Shown here: positions 48,596 to 57,722 of the stretch, piece after piece | How the letters are laid out: every line of letters begins with the position of its first letter | Position numbering within the stretch: position 1 is the first letter of the stretch | Assembly: GCF_029223865.1 (NCBI RefSeq) | Contig: NZ_CP119520.1 | Span: 2,666,001 to 2,730,000, forward strand | Origin: Telluria mixta | Lineage (GTDB): Bacteria; Pseudomonadota; Gammaproteobacteria; Burkholderiales; Burkholderiaceae_D | Direction of reading: 5' to 3' | DNA: 64,000 nucleotides | Position numbers and translations under genes: made by a program | The notes under the pieces: model-generated | Seen by the model: only the letters and a program-made list of their open reading frames with translations | What the model was told of the DNA's origin: nothing | The model's database searches: none

Positions 48596-49702
48596 ATGCC
48601 GGGCTTATATCTCCAGGGCGTAAATGCGCCGCCGGAAATTCGTGATCATCTTATATTGCTTTCAAAAAATATCGAGTTTACACGCGAGGATGTTAAGGCC
48701 GGGAATGGCATGGTGTTCTTCGGCGTTAATAAAGTGTTGGGCAGAGAAATCGCTTTAAAGTTTTATTATTGGGGCGGGGATAAAGAGTATCATGCCGAGC
48801 CAAAGCAGTTGTCGGCAATCCGTGCGCCGAACGTTTTGGAAATTCTCGACGCTGGACTATTAGATCATGAGTGGGCTTATTTTCAAACTCCTACTTGCCC
48901 GCATGGAGATTTGGACGACGTTCTTGAGCGAACAAGTATAGGAAATTTGGCGGCGATAGATTTTACTGCCCAGATACTTACTGGATTAAGCCATCTTCAT
49001 GCGCAAAATTATGTCCATCGTGATCTAAAGCCTGCTAACGTATATGTTAGCGACGCGCAGGTTGCAATCATTGGGGATTTTGGTTCAGTACAGAAAATTC
49101 CAGAAGGTGCGAGTTCTGTTCCCGCTTGTGGGCACTCTCTTTTGTACCGCCCACCAGAAGCATTTGGGGAAGATAAATCATATGGCGTTACCGGTGATAT
49201 ATATCAGGCTGGTATGATTTTGTTCCAACTTCTCGGCGGCTACTTGCCATACGAGGATCTAGCATATTTGAATCCAAAGCAGCGTGATGAGCTGAGCACT
49301 ATAAAAAATCCAGCTGATCAATGTTTTTTCGTGGATAAGTGCATCAGCGAGATTATTTGTTCCGGAAAAATTCTCGATTACAAAAAAATGCCGCCATGGG
49401 TTCCGGAAGAACTAAAGAAAGTAATAAAGAAAGCGTGTCATCTGAATCCGGAGAAAAGATTTAAGACAACCGCTGCATTTCTCGCAAAACTTCGAGAAGT
49501 TAGGCCAAGTGTCCTTGACTGGCGGGCTGAAGATGGAGACCCGATTCTAACTGGTCCAATAAGTTATAAAATAGTTAAAAAAGGTGCTGAATACGGGGTT
49601 CAAAAGCGAAAGATAGGTGAGTGGAGGGCTGATAATTCATTTGGTGAGGGTGCAATGGATCAGCTTGTTGCGGCCGTTTCATTACATGTCGCTGGCAATT
49701 AG
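48596..49702 (+). CDS. Hanks-type serine/threonine protein kinase
   Basis: This is a 368-residue cytosolic kinase with no membrane helix. The glycine loop is degenerate (KAGNGMVFFG). Catalytic residues are present: K55 (IALKF), H141-R142-D143 with N148 (HRDLKPANV), D161 (GDFGS), the PPE of the activation segment end (186-188) and D201. The kinase core ends near residue 310. The last about 60 residues (PISYKIVKKGAEYGVQKRKIGEWRADNSFG) form a separate small domain I do not know. Its ribosome site (AAAGGG) lies in the end of the preceding gene. It is AT-rich, unlike the core genome. Kinases on such islands often act in antiphage defence. Confidence 0.9.
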   Translation: MPGLYLQGVNAPPEIRDHLILLSKNIEFTREDVKAGNGMVFFGVNKVLGREIALKFYYWGGDKEYHAEPKQLSAIRAPNVLEILDAGLLDHEWAYFQTPTCPHGDLDDVLERTSIGNLAAIDFTAQILTGLSHLHAQNYVHRDLKPANVYVSDAQVAIIGDFGSVQKIPEGASSVPACGHSLLYRPPEAFGEDKSYGVTGDIYQAGMILFQLLGGYLPYEDLAYLNPKQRDELSTIKNPADQCFFVDKCISEIICSGKILDYKKMPPWVPEELKKVIKKACHLNPEKRFKTTAAFLAKLREVRPSVLDWRAEDGDPILTGPISYKIVKKGAEYGVQKRKIGEWRADNSFGEGAMDQLVAAVSLHVAGN

Positions 49703-49756
49703 TAGAAAAAAGTCTTTAGAATGTTGTTTATTCTCAGTAAAAAATGAGCGTTGAAG

Positions 49757-50731
49757 ATGGGCAAGACTATCAAGATTTACCTGCCGGATGAAAGTGTGGC
49801 TGGCATTCGCCATGCTGAAATTGCTAACTGGAGCGGTCAGGCGCTTGCGTGCCCCCGGTCTCGTTTCCAAGAATTGCGTGAATGGCCGGAGGTTCAACGT
49901 CCTGGGGTTTACTTTCTTCTTGGTGTCGATGACGCTACTGGTAGCGATGCAGTGTATATTGGTGAGGCCGAAGTCGTTATTGACAGACTTGCTTCGCACG
50001 TGACCGGCAAAGACTTCTGGACTGAGGTCGTTGCCTTTACAAGTAAAGACGAGAACCTAACGAAAGCACACGTTCGATATCTTGAATCCCGCTTGGTAGA
50101 AATTGCAAAGCAGGCCGGTCGATATCAGGTAACAAATTTCGCCTCGCCTCAACTACCATCACTGCCGAGGTCCGATCGCGACGCTATGGAGGAATTCCTC
50201 GGGGCTGCAAAAATGTTGCTCGGGGCCTTGGGTCATAAGGTTTTAGAAAATCTCGTTTTACGACCAAAACGGTCAAATTCGCTCGATCAAACCCCGGCCG
50301 TCGAGTCTCTAGTCGATGCGAATATAGGTTCTGTAGCCGTTGAACAGAAGCCTTACGGCCCGGCTGTTTTCCATTTGCGTGTTGCTGGGATCCACGCGCG
50401 CAGCATGCGCACCGATGAGGGAATGGTTGTTTTGGAAGGTTCGGACGCAAACGCTACGACTTATAAAAGTTTGACTAGCAGTATGGCGGCCCTTCGCCAA
50501 GTACTGATCGAGTCTGGCACTCTCGCAGTGTCCAAGGCGAAGTTGCGGGTGACGCGAGATCATCTCTTCAAAAGCCCCTCGCAGGCTGCGGGTATCCTAG
50601 CAGGCTATTCGATTAATGGACGGGAGTGCTGGAAACTTGAGGATGGGACAACTTACGCCCAGTTTGAGACACAGCAGTCGAATCTGCTGCTTGAAGACCC
50701 CGCGCCTAAAGAACGCAGTGGTACGGCCTAA
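49757..50731 (+). CDS. GIY-YIG nuclease with DUF4357 domain
   Basis: The 324-residue protein has a GIY-YIG nuclease domain: GVY (50-52), YIG (67-69), conserved R77 (DRLASH) and catalytic-type E110 (RYLESRL), with FWTEVVAFTSKDENLTKAHV between. The C-terminal part, about 210-310, matches DUF4357 (FHLRVAGIHARSMRTDEG, SPSQAAGILAGYSINGRECWKLEDG). It follows the kinase by 54 bp in the same direction and with similar base composition, so the three genes form one operon. It may be the effector that cuts DNA or RNA when the kinase is triggered. A TTG two codons upstream is an alternative start. Confidence 0.88.
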   Translation: MGKTIKIYLPDESVAGIRHAEIANWSGQALACPRSRFQELREWPEVQRPGVYFLLGVDDATGSDAVYIGEAEVVIDRLASHVTGKDFWTEVVAFTSKDENLTKAHVRYLESRLVEIAKQAGRYQVTNFASPQLPSLPRSDRDAMEEFLGAAKMLLGALGHKVLENLVLRPKRSNSLDQTPAVESLVDANIGSVAVEQKPYGPAVFHLRVAGIHARSMRTDEGMVVLEGSDANATTYKSLTSSMAALRQVLIESGTLAVSKAKLRVTRDHLFKSPSQAAGILAGYSINGRECWKLEDGTTYAQFETQQSNLLLEDPAPKERSGTA

Positions 50732-50785
50732 ACTGGATACTTAAAAGAGGTGTTCCCCGTAGCCTGCAGAACACCATGCACGATG

Positions 50786-51322
50786 TCAGCTACGCTCCAG
50801 CCATTCTCGTACGTTTCGATAATGGACAGAGGTCAGGTGTTCGACGCGCGTTACCAAACTGAGATACCTTTTGCGCCATTTTAATGGCTGACGCAGTGGC
50901 ACGAGTTCCCCTGGCTCGGCTCCCATGTGCCGCAACAATTTTGATCGCGCGATCCGCGCCCGCTCTGCCGCAGATGCCGCAACATTCGTACGGTATCGCA
51001 GCGCATGGCAATGCCGGCACGCCAGCTCGCCGGCCCGAAAGTAGAGAGATTGAAAGTTCCCCTCGTGCGCGCGAGGGCACTTGAGGAGGGGCCGCACACG
51101 ACCTTGGAGGCACTGGACGGACACAATGTCCACGATCCACGTCCGACCGCCCAGGAAGGCCGCCAGGCGCGTCTCCATGAGCACCACAACGGTCCTCACA
51201 TCTCTGTCGTCTAGGACGAGTCTGGACGAGCCTGTGGCCTTCGCGGTCCGCATCAACTTCGGCAGGTTTACCTCAAATGCATTTTCGAGGACTGGCACTC
51301 TTGGCGCTTTTGCTTTTTTCAT
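50786..51322 (-). CDS. hypothetical zinc-binding protein
   Basis: The 178-residue basic protein has one probable metal site, C82-x3-H86 and C102-x2-C105, around NFQSLYFRAGELACRHCHALRYRTN. This resembles the zinc-ribbon of small proteins widespread in proteobacterial islands (CPxC...LY...CRxCxxLxYxS) with the first pair changed to CPRAH. The C-terminal half is helical and Arg-rich (ERARIARSKLLRHMG). It converges on the GIY-YIG gene with 54 bp between the ends. Function unknown. Confidence 0.72.
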   Translation of the reverse strand: MKKAKAPRVPVLENAFEVNLPKLMRTAKATGSSRLVLDDRDVRTVVVLMETRLAAFLGGRTWIVDIVSVQCLQGRVRPLLKCPRAHEGNFQSLYFRAGELACRHCHALRYRTNVAASAAERARIARSKLLRHMGAEPGELVPLRQPLKWRKRYLSLVTRVEHLTSVHYRNVREWLERS

Positions 51323-51836
51323 TTGCTCTACCTAAAAGAAAAGCAAACCGGGCATATGCATGCGAGGTTCACGGGTGGGCTACGGGATCAGAGTGGGAAC
51401 TCCAGCAGTCTGTGATAGCCACAGCGGTGCAGCCAGAGTACCGGACGAAAAACAATTCGCGTGCCTACTTTTGCTTGGTCCAGCCGTACCGCGATCTGCT
51501 GCGCCGCAGGTTCGATTCATCGGTGATCAGGACAGGCGCGCCATTGCGTGTTACGGAGTCGAGGAAGAACTGCGTGGACTACCGCATCGCTCGACCCGAT
51601 TGATGCTGCATGCGGAGCGTGTCTCCACGCCCGGTCATGGCGGCGCGCAAGCACTCCTTGGGATGAGAAAGCACGATCAAAAGCAAAAGCCGCTTGCGGT
51701 CTATAAACTAGGCCACATGCGGCTTTCAGGGTAAACAGTATAAAAAATTATACCTCTGTTATTACATACTTTCCGTTTCACCTGGTCGCACGCCACGCCG
51801 AAGACGGGTGGGTGTTTATTGCGTTTATTGCTCTAA
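51323..51836. other. 514-bp gap, no gene assigned
   Basis: Two overlapping + strand frames (51277-51603 and 51360-51734) have no recognisable domains and read as non-coding. The last 100 bp, before the primase stop, are AT-rich. I see no clear terminator. Confidence 0.4.
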
Positions 51837-54509
51837 TTACTCTTGGGCGCGCTCCTGAATGAAATCCGACACGATGTAGGCTGCGCGTGTTTTGCCCTTC
51901 CCACTGGCCGACTTCGTTTCGTAGCAGCGGATGTTACGGTCCGATGCCAGATTCTCGAACACGCTGCGGCGCATGCGGGTGTCAGCCCCTTTAAACTTCG
52001 TGGACTTTCTTGCCAGCTCGAAGACGGTCAGGCCACGGCGGCCGGCCTTCAAGATCAGATTAGCCACGTCGTTGCACAGGGCTGCGAATGGGGAGTCAGC
52101 GATGTTATCGGCCATGCGGCTAATCGCCCGGTCAGCCCAGAAGGTCACGTAGTCGATCGCCCATTGCGCATGCTCGGCGCCGATCATGTCCGCCTCGCTG
52201 GAGTGCGCGACGATCAGCGAGACGCGCATGGCGATTTCCCGCACGCGGCTGTACATCTCGGCAATTCCGTGCATTTCCAGCTCGTCCATGCGCTCGATGC
52301 AGCGTAGTTCCAGTTTGGTGAACAAACGGCGCGCTTCGCCCGAGAAATCCAAAATGGCCGGAACCGCCACTTCGCTATGCGCCGTGTCGATGACATCCGC
52401 TAAATCCCCGCTGCCCTTGACGCGGCACTCGCGGACCCAGCGAACCAGATCATCGGGCATCGCGATTTGATCGACAAAACGGGCAGGCTGGCGCCCCAGA
52501 TCGGATTCAACGACGATGAGGCGGTTCAGAAAGCCATCCGTCAGCGCTCCCGATCCTACGGCCTCGTAGAACGGCGTAGGCGTGGTCATACCCAGTACTG
52601 TCAGTGCCGGATTCTCCACATGGCGCGGTCCTAACCCGTCACGTTGCGCCTGGGTCAAGGTGGCGGTAGAGAAAGCCTTGGGCTGGAGCGTGCCGCCGCA
52701 ACGGCCGAACACCTCCATGAGGCGTTTGCGCGCCGTACCGCCATTGGTATTATTTTTCGCGTTGGCGGTCTTCAGCATGTAGCCGAACTCATCAATGATG
52801 GCGATATGGGTGGGATGCGTGCGCAGCATCGAGTCGATAGCGCTGTCGGACGTGTATTCCGACGCGGGGGACAAGGTGGAGAACTTGGCGGCACGCAGGA
52901 CGCGCTCGATGGCGGTCTTCGCATGCTCCTTGCCGGCGCCCGATACTCCGATGTTGAGGAAGAACAGCGACGGCCAGTTGTCATTGGTGGTGCGAAACTT
53001 ACGCCCCATGGCGACGCTGCCGAGCGCCAGCGCCGCCTGCACGGCGAACATCGGCTGCGGCTTCATGGCCGTGGCATTGGTCCAATCAACCATCTGGCCC
53101 AGTTTGCCTGGGATGGTCAGCAGGTGGGATGGGATGTCGCATACGAGTTTGGCGGGCATGAAAACTTTATCGGGTACGGCGATGGGATTTCCGGCCGTAC
53201 CGTATTCTGGTTCTGCGACAGACATGCGGTTCAGGCTCTCCAGCAGCTTGCTGATATCCACATCTTTGATGCGTTCCTCCATAGCCATCATGCGGACCGT
53301 CCCGTACGTAATGCCGTCGCGCGGCTTTAAGCTGTTCCACGCCTTAATCAAAGCACCGGCATCGTACTTCTCGGGGCAGGTCTGGCTCCACTCGTCGGCG
53401 ATATCAAACATTTCCTTAGACTGGTTGCGGCAGTGCAGCCCCATCAAGACCTTCAGCCATTCGTCTCGGCTGCATGCGGCGGAGATTGCGGCCAGGTCGT
53501 ATTCGATGGAAGCACGCTCGTAGGGCGACAGCGGTTCGGTGTTGGGCGCAATTTCTACGTCCGATTCAGTCTGCTTTGCGAACTTGCTGAAGTTGTCTGA
53601 CACCCATTGCGGGAGGTCTGCCATCACATGGCCCTCGAAGAGGTCACTAGAAGCCTCCATCTCGTAGCGGCGGCCGGATGCGTGGACGGAACCAGGGCCG
53701 ACCACGTAGCCGTTAACCTTCAGGTCGACGTTCTTTCCCAATTTATCGGTGAAGCTGAGTGAGCTGTCGGCAAAGAAGTAGTAGTGGCTGCCGCCCGCGC
53801 CGGTCAGCACCTCGACGGTTTCCGGCAGGCGGCCGTAGGTTTTCTCCAGCTCTTCCAGAGCCTCTGCGCCGCCGACCTTGTAACGGTCCACGTCCACTAC
53901 CATGGCCATTTTGCTGGTGTTGCCCATCGGTTGGCCCAAGCGCACGCCGTAGTTCAGGTCGGGTTCGTATTTGAACCACATGTTGATGACGGCCGGATTA
54001 GTGGTGGCCTCTTTGAAGGGATTCGTGTGGCGCGGGTGTTTGCCGGCATTGGGGCAAGTGGCGTTGCCGCAGGTGCACAAACCGTTTTTAATCCCGTACA
54101 GCGGGAACACTGTGTGGCCCAACGATGCCATCAGGAGTGCCTGTGCGTGGGCCGGCGAAGTGGCCGCCGAGGTATCGTAGGGATTGCCTTGGAGCGCTGC
54201 AACCGGCGCGGCAGACGTGTTATACACAGCAGGCTGCACCAGCGCATAGCGGACTACTTGTTCAGCGTTGTCCTGGGCCGGCGGGGCGGGGCTGGTGGTG
54301 TTTGCTTCGGAGGGCGCTGCGTCGGTAGGGATGCCGCCCACACCGACTTCAAGCACTTTGGCTTCGGCCTGCCCAATGAAGGGCTCAGCGGCCGGGACAG
54401 CATTGTTAGTAGTCACGTCGCTCACGGAGCAGTCGACGCCGGTGGATAGCGAGGCCAACTCGGCGACTTGCGCATCGTCCTGATCTTGAATTTCGGGGGT
54501 ATCGTTCAT
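51837..54509 (-). CDS. primase-polymerase / DUF3987 helicase-like replication protein
   Basis: This is an 890-residue protein. An unstructured first about 115 residues precede a Prim-Pol domain (about 120-300) with PLYGIKNGLCTCGNATCPNAGKHPR, the metal-binding acidic pair in MVVDVDRY and the histidine in GGSHYYFF. A PriCT-like linker follows (AACSRDEWLKVLMGLHCRNQS, about 335-415). A P-loop domain of DUF3987 type has Walker A GVSGAGKEH and Walker B IAIIDEFGYML. Such proteins start replication of P4-like satellites and plasmids. It probably drives replication of the excised island, with the origin unidentified. It lies downstream of alpA and an unknown gene, all leftward. Confidence 0.88.
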   Translation of the reverse strand: MNDTPEIQDQDDAQVAELASLSTGVDCSVSDVTTNNAVPAAEPFIGQAEAKVLEVGVGGIPTDAAPSEANTTSPAPPAQDNAEQVVRYALVQPAVYNTSAAPVAALQGNPYDTSAATSPAHAQALLMASLGHTVFPLYGIKNGLCTCGNATCPNAGKHPRHTNPFKEATTNPAVINMWFKYEPDLNYGVRLGQPMGNTSKMAMVVDVDRYKVGGAEALEELEKTYGRLPETVEVLTGAGGSHYYFFADSSLSFTDKLGKNVDLKVNGYVVGPGSVHASGRRYEMEASSDLFEGHVMADLPQWVSDNFSKFAKQTESDVEIAPNTEPLSPYERASIEYDLAAISAACSRDEWLKVLMGLHCRNQSKEMFDIADEWSQTCPEKYDAGALIKAWNSLKPRDGITYGTVRMMAMEERIKDVDISKLLESLNRMSVAEPEYGTAGNPIAVPDKVFMPAKLVCDIPSHLLTIPGKLGQMVDWTNATAMKPQPMFAVQAALALGSVAMGRKFRTTNDNWPSLFFLNIGVSGAGKEHAKTAIERVLRAAKFSTLSPASEYTSDSAIDSMLRTHPTHIAIIDEFGYMLKTANAKNNTNGGTARKRLMEVFGRCGGTLQPKAFSTATLTQAQRDGLGPRHVENPALTVLGMTTPTPFYEAVGSGALTDGFLNRLIVVESDLGRQPARFVDQIAMPDDLVRWVRECRVKGSGDLADVIDTAHSEVAVPAILDFSGEARRLFTKLELRCIERMDELEMHGIAEMYSRVREIAMRVSLIVAHSSEADMIGAEHAQWAIDYVTFWADRAISRMADNIADSPFAALCNDVANLILKAGRRGLTVFELARKSTKFKGADTRMRRSVFENLASDRNIRCYETKSASGKGKTRAAYIVSDFIQERAQE

Positions 54510-54563
54510 TTGGATCGAGATGATGACGCGGGCAGAACAGCCCGCATCGGAGGTATAAAAGGA

Positions 54564-55253
54564 TTATTGCTGCTGCGCGTTCAGCTTGGCGACACGGATT
54601 TCTTCCAAGTCGGACACGCGGTAGGTGGGACCGTAGACGTAGGAGAATCGACCGTTCGATTTGACTTGGTTGTCTACCTCGCACAATTCCATGTCGGTGT
54701 AGGCGGCTGCGGTGCGGATGTCCACATAAATGATCGAGTCGAGCACCCTGCAGTTCCCCAACACCAATGCCGACGAATCGACGCGGTCATGCAACCACTC
54801 GGGATTCTGAGCGATCAGCAGCAGTTCATTCATCGAGTTGCAGCGGCGGCGCAAGTACATGTCACCGAACGCGCCGCGGCTTTGGGAATTGATGTCGTGC
54901 AGGTCGGCTTCCGCAACGCCGAGGAATGCAGCCCCGACCGGCACGGGGATGATCGGCATAGCATCCATCAGCTTGCGCTTGTCTGCCAGCGGTACATCCC
55001 GGAGAGCGAAAATCTGCTGATACACCCGGATCATGCTCAATGTGGTTTTGGAGCGCAATTGGCGATACGCATTTTCGTTCGAAATCTGGACTACCGTGCG
55101 GACTTTGGTACGGATTTTCTCCGGGATGGTCGAGTGATCAGCGTCTTTGGCGAGGCTAGCCGTCATGGCGCGCAGTTGCTTGTAGCTGTTCATCGCAGCG
55201 GCTTTAACAGCCAAGTTCTGCGACATAATTTGGGATACGGTGTCAATGGTCAT
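54564..55253 (-). CDS. hypothetical island protein
   Basis: A 229-residue reading from the ATG at 55253, which has GAGG about 8 bases upstream; the frame is open for 59 more codons with no such support. The protein is soluble with no known motif: helical N-terminus (SQIMSQNLAVKAAAMNSYKQLRAM) and a mixed C-terminal half (VLGNCRVLDSIIYVDIRTAAAYTDMELCEV). It lies between alpA and the primase gene, so it may belong to the replication or maintenance module. Confidence 0.65.
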   Translation of the reverse strand: MTIDTVSQIMSQNLAVKAAAMNSYKQLRAMTASLAKDADHSTIPEKIRTKVRTVVQISNENAYRQLRSKTTLSMIRVYQQIFALRDVPLADKRKLMDAMPIIPVPVGAAFLGVAEADLHDINSQSRGAFGDMYLRRRCNSMNELLLIAQNPEWLHDRVDSSALVLGNCRVLDSIIYVDIRTAAAYTDMELCEVDNQVKSNGRFSYVYGPTYRVSDLEEIRVAKLNAQQQ

Positions 55254-55372
55254 ATAAAACCTCAAAAAGTGGATGGGTGTCGGGTTACCCGCCGCCGGAG
55301 TGCCCACTGGTGGATAAGCAGGTACTGCGGATGGGTGAATAGGCTCAAGAGAGCTGCGATGAGTTGCGAGAA

Positions 55373-55576
55373 TTACAACGGCGTGCCGGCTTGGCGGGCG
55401 ATGTAAGTTTGGATTTCGTCGTAGTCCCATACCGTAGTGCGGGCACCGATATTGAACGGCTTGGGGAACTTGCCGTCGCGGACCCAGCGCCAGATGGTTG
55501 CCGGGCTAACCGGCAGCATGCCGGGCTTAGTGGGCGTAGTCGCGATGTCCGCGATACGAATGACTTTGGTTTGCAT
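55373..55576 (-). CDS. AlpA-family regulator / excisionase
   Basis: The 67-residue protein has the AlpA winged-helix pattern: MLPVSPATIWRWVRDGKFPKPFNIGARTTVWDYDEIQTYIARQ. AlpA of CP4-57 activates or assists integrase-mediated excision. Its place, downstream of the integrase in the same direction with one gene between, is typical of P4-like islands. The start has GGAG upstream. It is the most likely directionality factor for this island. Confidence 0.88.
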   Translation of the reverse strand: MQTKVIRIADIATTPTKPGMLPVSPATIWRWVRDGKFPKPFNIGARTTVWDYDEIQTYIARQAGTPL

Positions 55577-55693
55577 TACTTTCTCCTAATGAGTTCATCT
55601 TCGCGATGAGATGAGATGACTTTATAGAGAGAATGCTGTGCACTCCATGCTGTAAGCCGGCAGAGTGTACCTGCTGCCGGCAGTGTGTTGGTT

Positions 55694-56368
55694 TTATTGC
55701 AATTTCTTCCTTTTCTTGTACTCGCTGAGCCACTGTCGAGCTGTACGGAAGGAAATCGGTTCTTGCTTTCGAGCCGCTTCGGCCGCCGCGTCCATGCTTT
55801 TGAACTGAGTATGATGCTGAGCGTACCAAGCCTCGAGGCGGTTTCTGATTTGTTCGGTCTCTTTATTTTTGGCCTTCGCGCCCATGCGTGCCAAGTTTGC
55901 GCGAACCAAGGCATCGGTACCAGAAAAAAGGAGGCCGTCAGCGAATCCCCGGAGGCGCTCCGCGCGCGCGAAATGCCTCAATGCCTCGTCCACAGACTCA
56001 GCCTGAAGCGCGTGCACGGCAAAATGTAAACTTGCAAGAATCGTAAGCATCATCAATTTGAAGCCTTCTTCGTGCGTCATTGAATAACCGTCAACCTGAA
56101 CGCGCACCACTTCATCTTGAAATTTTTTCAGCATTAATCGCCCATTTGCCTCACCATCCAAAAGCTGTTGGAGCACCGAATCGAGCAGTCCAGGGCCAGC
56201 AAGGCCGAAACTGAAATTCGCCGCGAACTGGTCGAGTTCGTAAATGAAGTCGAGAATTTCTTGGAACGAATCCTCCGACAGCGACGAAGTCGCGAAGTCG
56301 AAATTATGTTGTTTGCGCATGTGCATTGAATTTGTTGTGTCAACGTATAGGTATGGTCGGTTAGCCAC
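55694..56368 (-). CDS. hypothetical protein overlapping the integrase end
   Basis: The 224-residue frame begins at GTG at 56368, overlapping the integrase stop by eight bases; an ATG at 56323 is an alternative start. The protein is acidic in its N-terminal half and helical (FQEILDFIYELDQFAANFSFG, LLDSVLQQLLDGEANGRLMLKKF), and basic near the end (TARQWLSEYKKRKKLQ). The last 50 residues (RLEAWYAQHHTQFKSMDAAAEAARKQEPISFRTARQW) look like a small helix-turn-helix. Family unknown. Coupling to int suggests a role in integration or regulation. Confidence 0.65.
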   Translation of the reverse strand: MANRPYLYVDTTNSMHMRKQHNFDFATSSLSEDSFQEILDFIYELDQFAANFSFGLAGPGLLDSVLQQLLDGEANGRLMLKKFQDEVVRVQVDGYSMTHEEGFKLMMLTILASLHFAVHALQAESVDEALRHFARAERLRGFADGLLFSGTDALVRANLARMGAKAKNKETEQIRNRLEAWYAQHHTQFKSMDAAAEAARKQEPISFRTARQWLSEYKKRKKLQ

Positions 56369-57545
56369 GGAGTTGGTCGAGGTAATCCGCCCACCGCTGC
56401 ATCATCAGCCGACGGGCAGACAGGTGAGCGGTGCGGTTGTACGCCCGCCCGTTCGCATCCTTGACGGTATGCGCCAGCTGATGCTCAATGTAGTCCACGC
56501 GCTCTTCCAGTACCTCGTCCAAGATCGTGCGCGCCATGGCACGGAAGCCATGGCCGGTCATGATGTCCTTGCCGAAGCCGAGACCGCGCAAGGCCGCATT
56601 GATCGTGTTCTCGCTCATGCAGCGGTCGCCTGTGCGGATACTCGGGAAGACATACTTCCCATGCCCCGTCATCGCGTGCACGGCACGCAGGATGTCGATG
56701 GCCTGTTTGGCCAGTGGGACGATGTGATCATTCCGCATCTTCATCTTGTGCCCGGGGATGCGCCACTCGGCGGCGTCCAGATCGATCTCGCTCCATTCCG
56801 CGCTGCGCAGCTCACCAGGGCGCACGAAGACCAGCGGCGCCAGCTTGAGCGCGGCAGCAGCATAGGGATGTCCGCTATAGCCATGAATCGCCGTGAGCAG
56901 CTTGGCTGCCTCGTGGGGCTCTGTGATCGCCGCGAAGTGGTTTGCCTTGACGGACGCCAGCGCACCTTTGAGGTCGACCGTCACGTCGCGCTCCGCCAGA
57001 CCGATCGCCACAGCGAAGCGAAATACTTGGCCGCACAGGGATTTGACTCGGTGCGCGGACTCGTTGGCGCCGCGCGCCTCGATCCGTTGGAGCGCGACCA
57101 GAACATCGCGAGGCTTAATGGTTGAAATGGGGCGGGAACCGAGGGCAGGGAACAGGTCGTGGGTCAACCAGTTCTGGACCTTCTCCTGGGTGATCGCTGC
57201 ACGTTCCGGTTTAGTTTTCTCCAGCCACAGTCGTGCCACTGCCTCAAACGTGTGCTGGGCGGCGATCAACTTGGCGTTCTTGGCATCGCGCTTGGCGGCA
57301 CCGGGATCGATGCCTTCCGCGAGCAGTTCACGCGCTTCCTGACGACGCGCGCGGGCCTTGGCCAAGCTGACGTCCGGGTAGACGCCCAATGCCAAAGTCT
57401 TGCGCTTCCCGAGGAAGCGATAGTCAAAGCGCCAGTATTTGCCGGCGGCGTTGACGAGCAAGTACATGCCTTGCCCATCACTATGTTTATCTCCGCCAGG
57501 TTTAGTTTGTTTAACCTGTCGGACAAAGGTATCCGTTAAGCTCAT
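56361..57545 (-). CDS. tyrosine integrase, P4 type
   Basis: The 394-residue integrase has a DUF4102-type arm-binding N-terminus (FVRQVKQTKPGGDKHSDGQGMYLLV, GKRKTLALGVYPDVSLAKARARRQEARELL), a core-binding middle and a catalytic domain. Catalytic residues in order: R in FVRPGELR, H-x-x-R in TGHGFRAMAR, H in HQLAHTV and the nucleophile Y in GRAYNRT. The start at 57545 has GAGAGAG upstream; an ATG 12 bases earlier is less well placed. It faces away from tRNA-Leu, which carries the matching attachment repeat. Arm-like repeats lie directly upstream of its start, suggesting autoregulation. Confidence 0.95.
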   Translation of the reverse strand: MSLTDTFVRQVKQTKPGGDKHSDGQGMYLLVNAAGKYWRFDYRFLGKRKTLALGVYPDVSLAKARARRQEARELLAEGIDPGAAKRDAKNAKLIAAQHTFEAVARLWLEKTKPERAAITQEKVQNWLTHDLFPALGSRPISTIKPRDVLVALQRIEARGANESAHRVKSLCGQVFRFAVAIGLAERDVTVDLKGALASVKANHFAAITEPHEAAKLLTAIHGYSGHPYAAAALKLAPLVFVRPGELRSAEWSEIDLDAAEWRIPGHKMKMRNDHIVPLAKQAIDILRAVHAMTGHGKYVFPSIRTGDRCMSENTINAALRGLGFGKDIMTGHGFRAMARTILDEVLEERVDYIEHQLAHTVKDANGRAYNRTAHLSARRLMMQRWADYLDQLRG

Positions 57546-57559
57546 GCTCTCTCTCATCG

Positions 57560-57610
57560 TGACGGTATGTGTTCATCGGTATTCGGAGATACCGCCAAAA
57601 ATGACGGTAT
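57560..57610. promoter_or_regulatory. candidate integrase arm-type sites, right end
   Basis: TGACGGTA occurs at 57560-57567 and 57602-57609, CGGTAT at 57577-57582, and GAGATACCGC at 57586-57595. The same words are present at 36431-36454 near the other island end. They lie between int and the attachment core and probably bind the integrase or AlpA. Confidence 0.6.
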
Positions 57611-57656
57611 CTACGTGCGATGGGTCGAAGCCTGATGAGATGAAGAGAGACAACAA

Positions 57657-57690
57657 AAAACCCGCTCTCCTCTGGGAGGATGCGGGTTTT
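57657..57690 (-). terminator. bidirectional terminator between tRNA-Leu and int
   Basis: AAAACCCGC (57657-57665) pairs with GCGGGTTTT (57682-57690), with an inner CTCC/GGAG stem. It lies 33 bp after the tRNA-Leu 3' end, on the island side, and has A and T runs on both flanks. Confidence 0.75.
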
Positions 57691-57722
57691 GAGCTGAGAT
57701 GAGACGGGGTAATTCATGTTCG

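Noticed and set aside
53590..53615. TCTGACACCC as the partner of the Tn3-like end at 48098
   Set aside because: It lies inside the conserved coding sequence of the primase-polymerase and matches only 10 bases.
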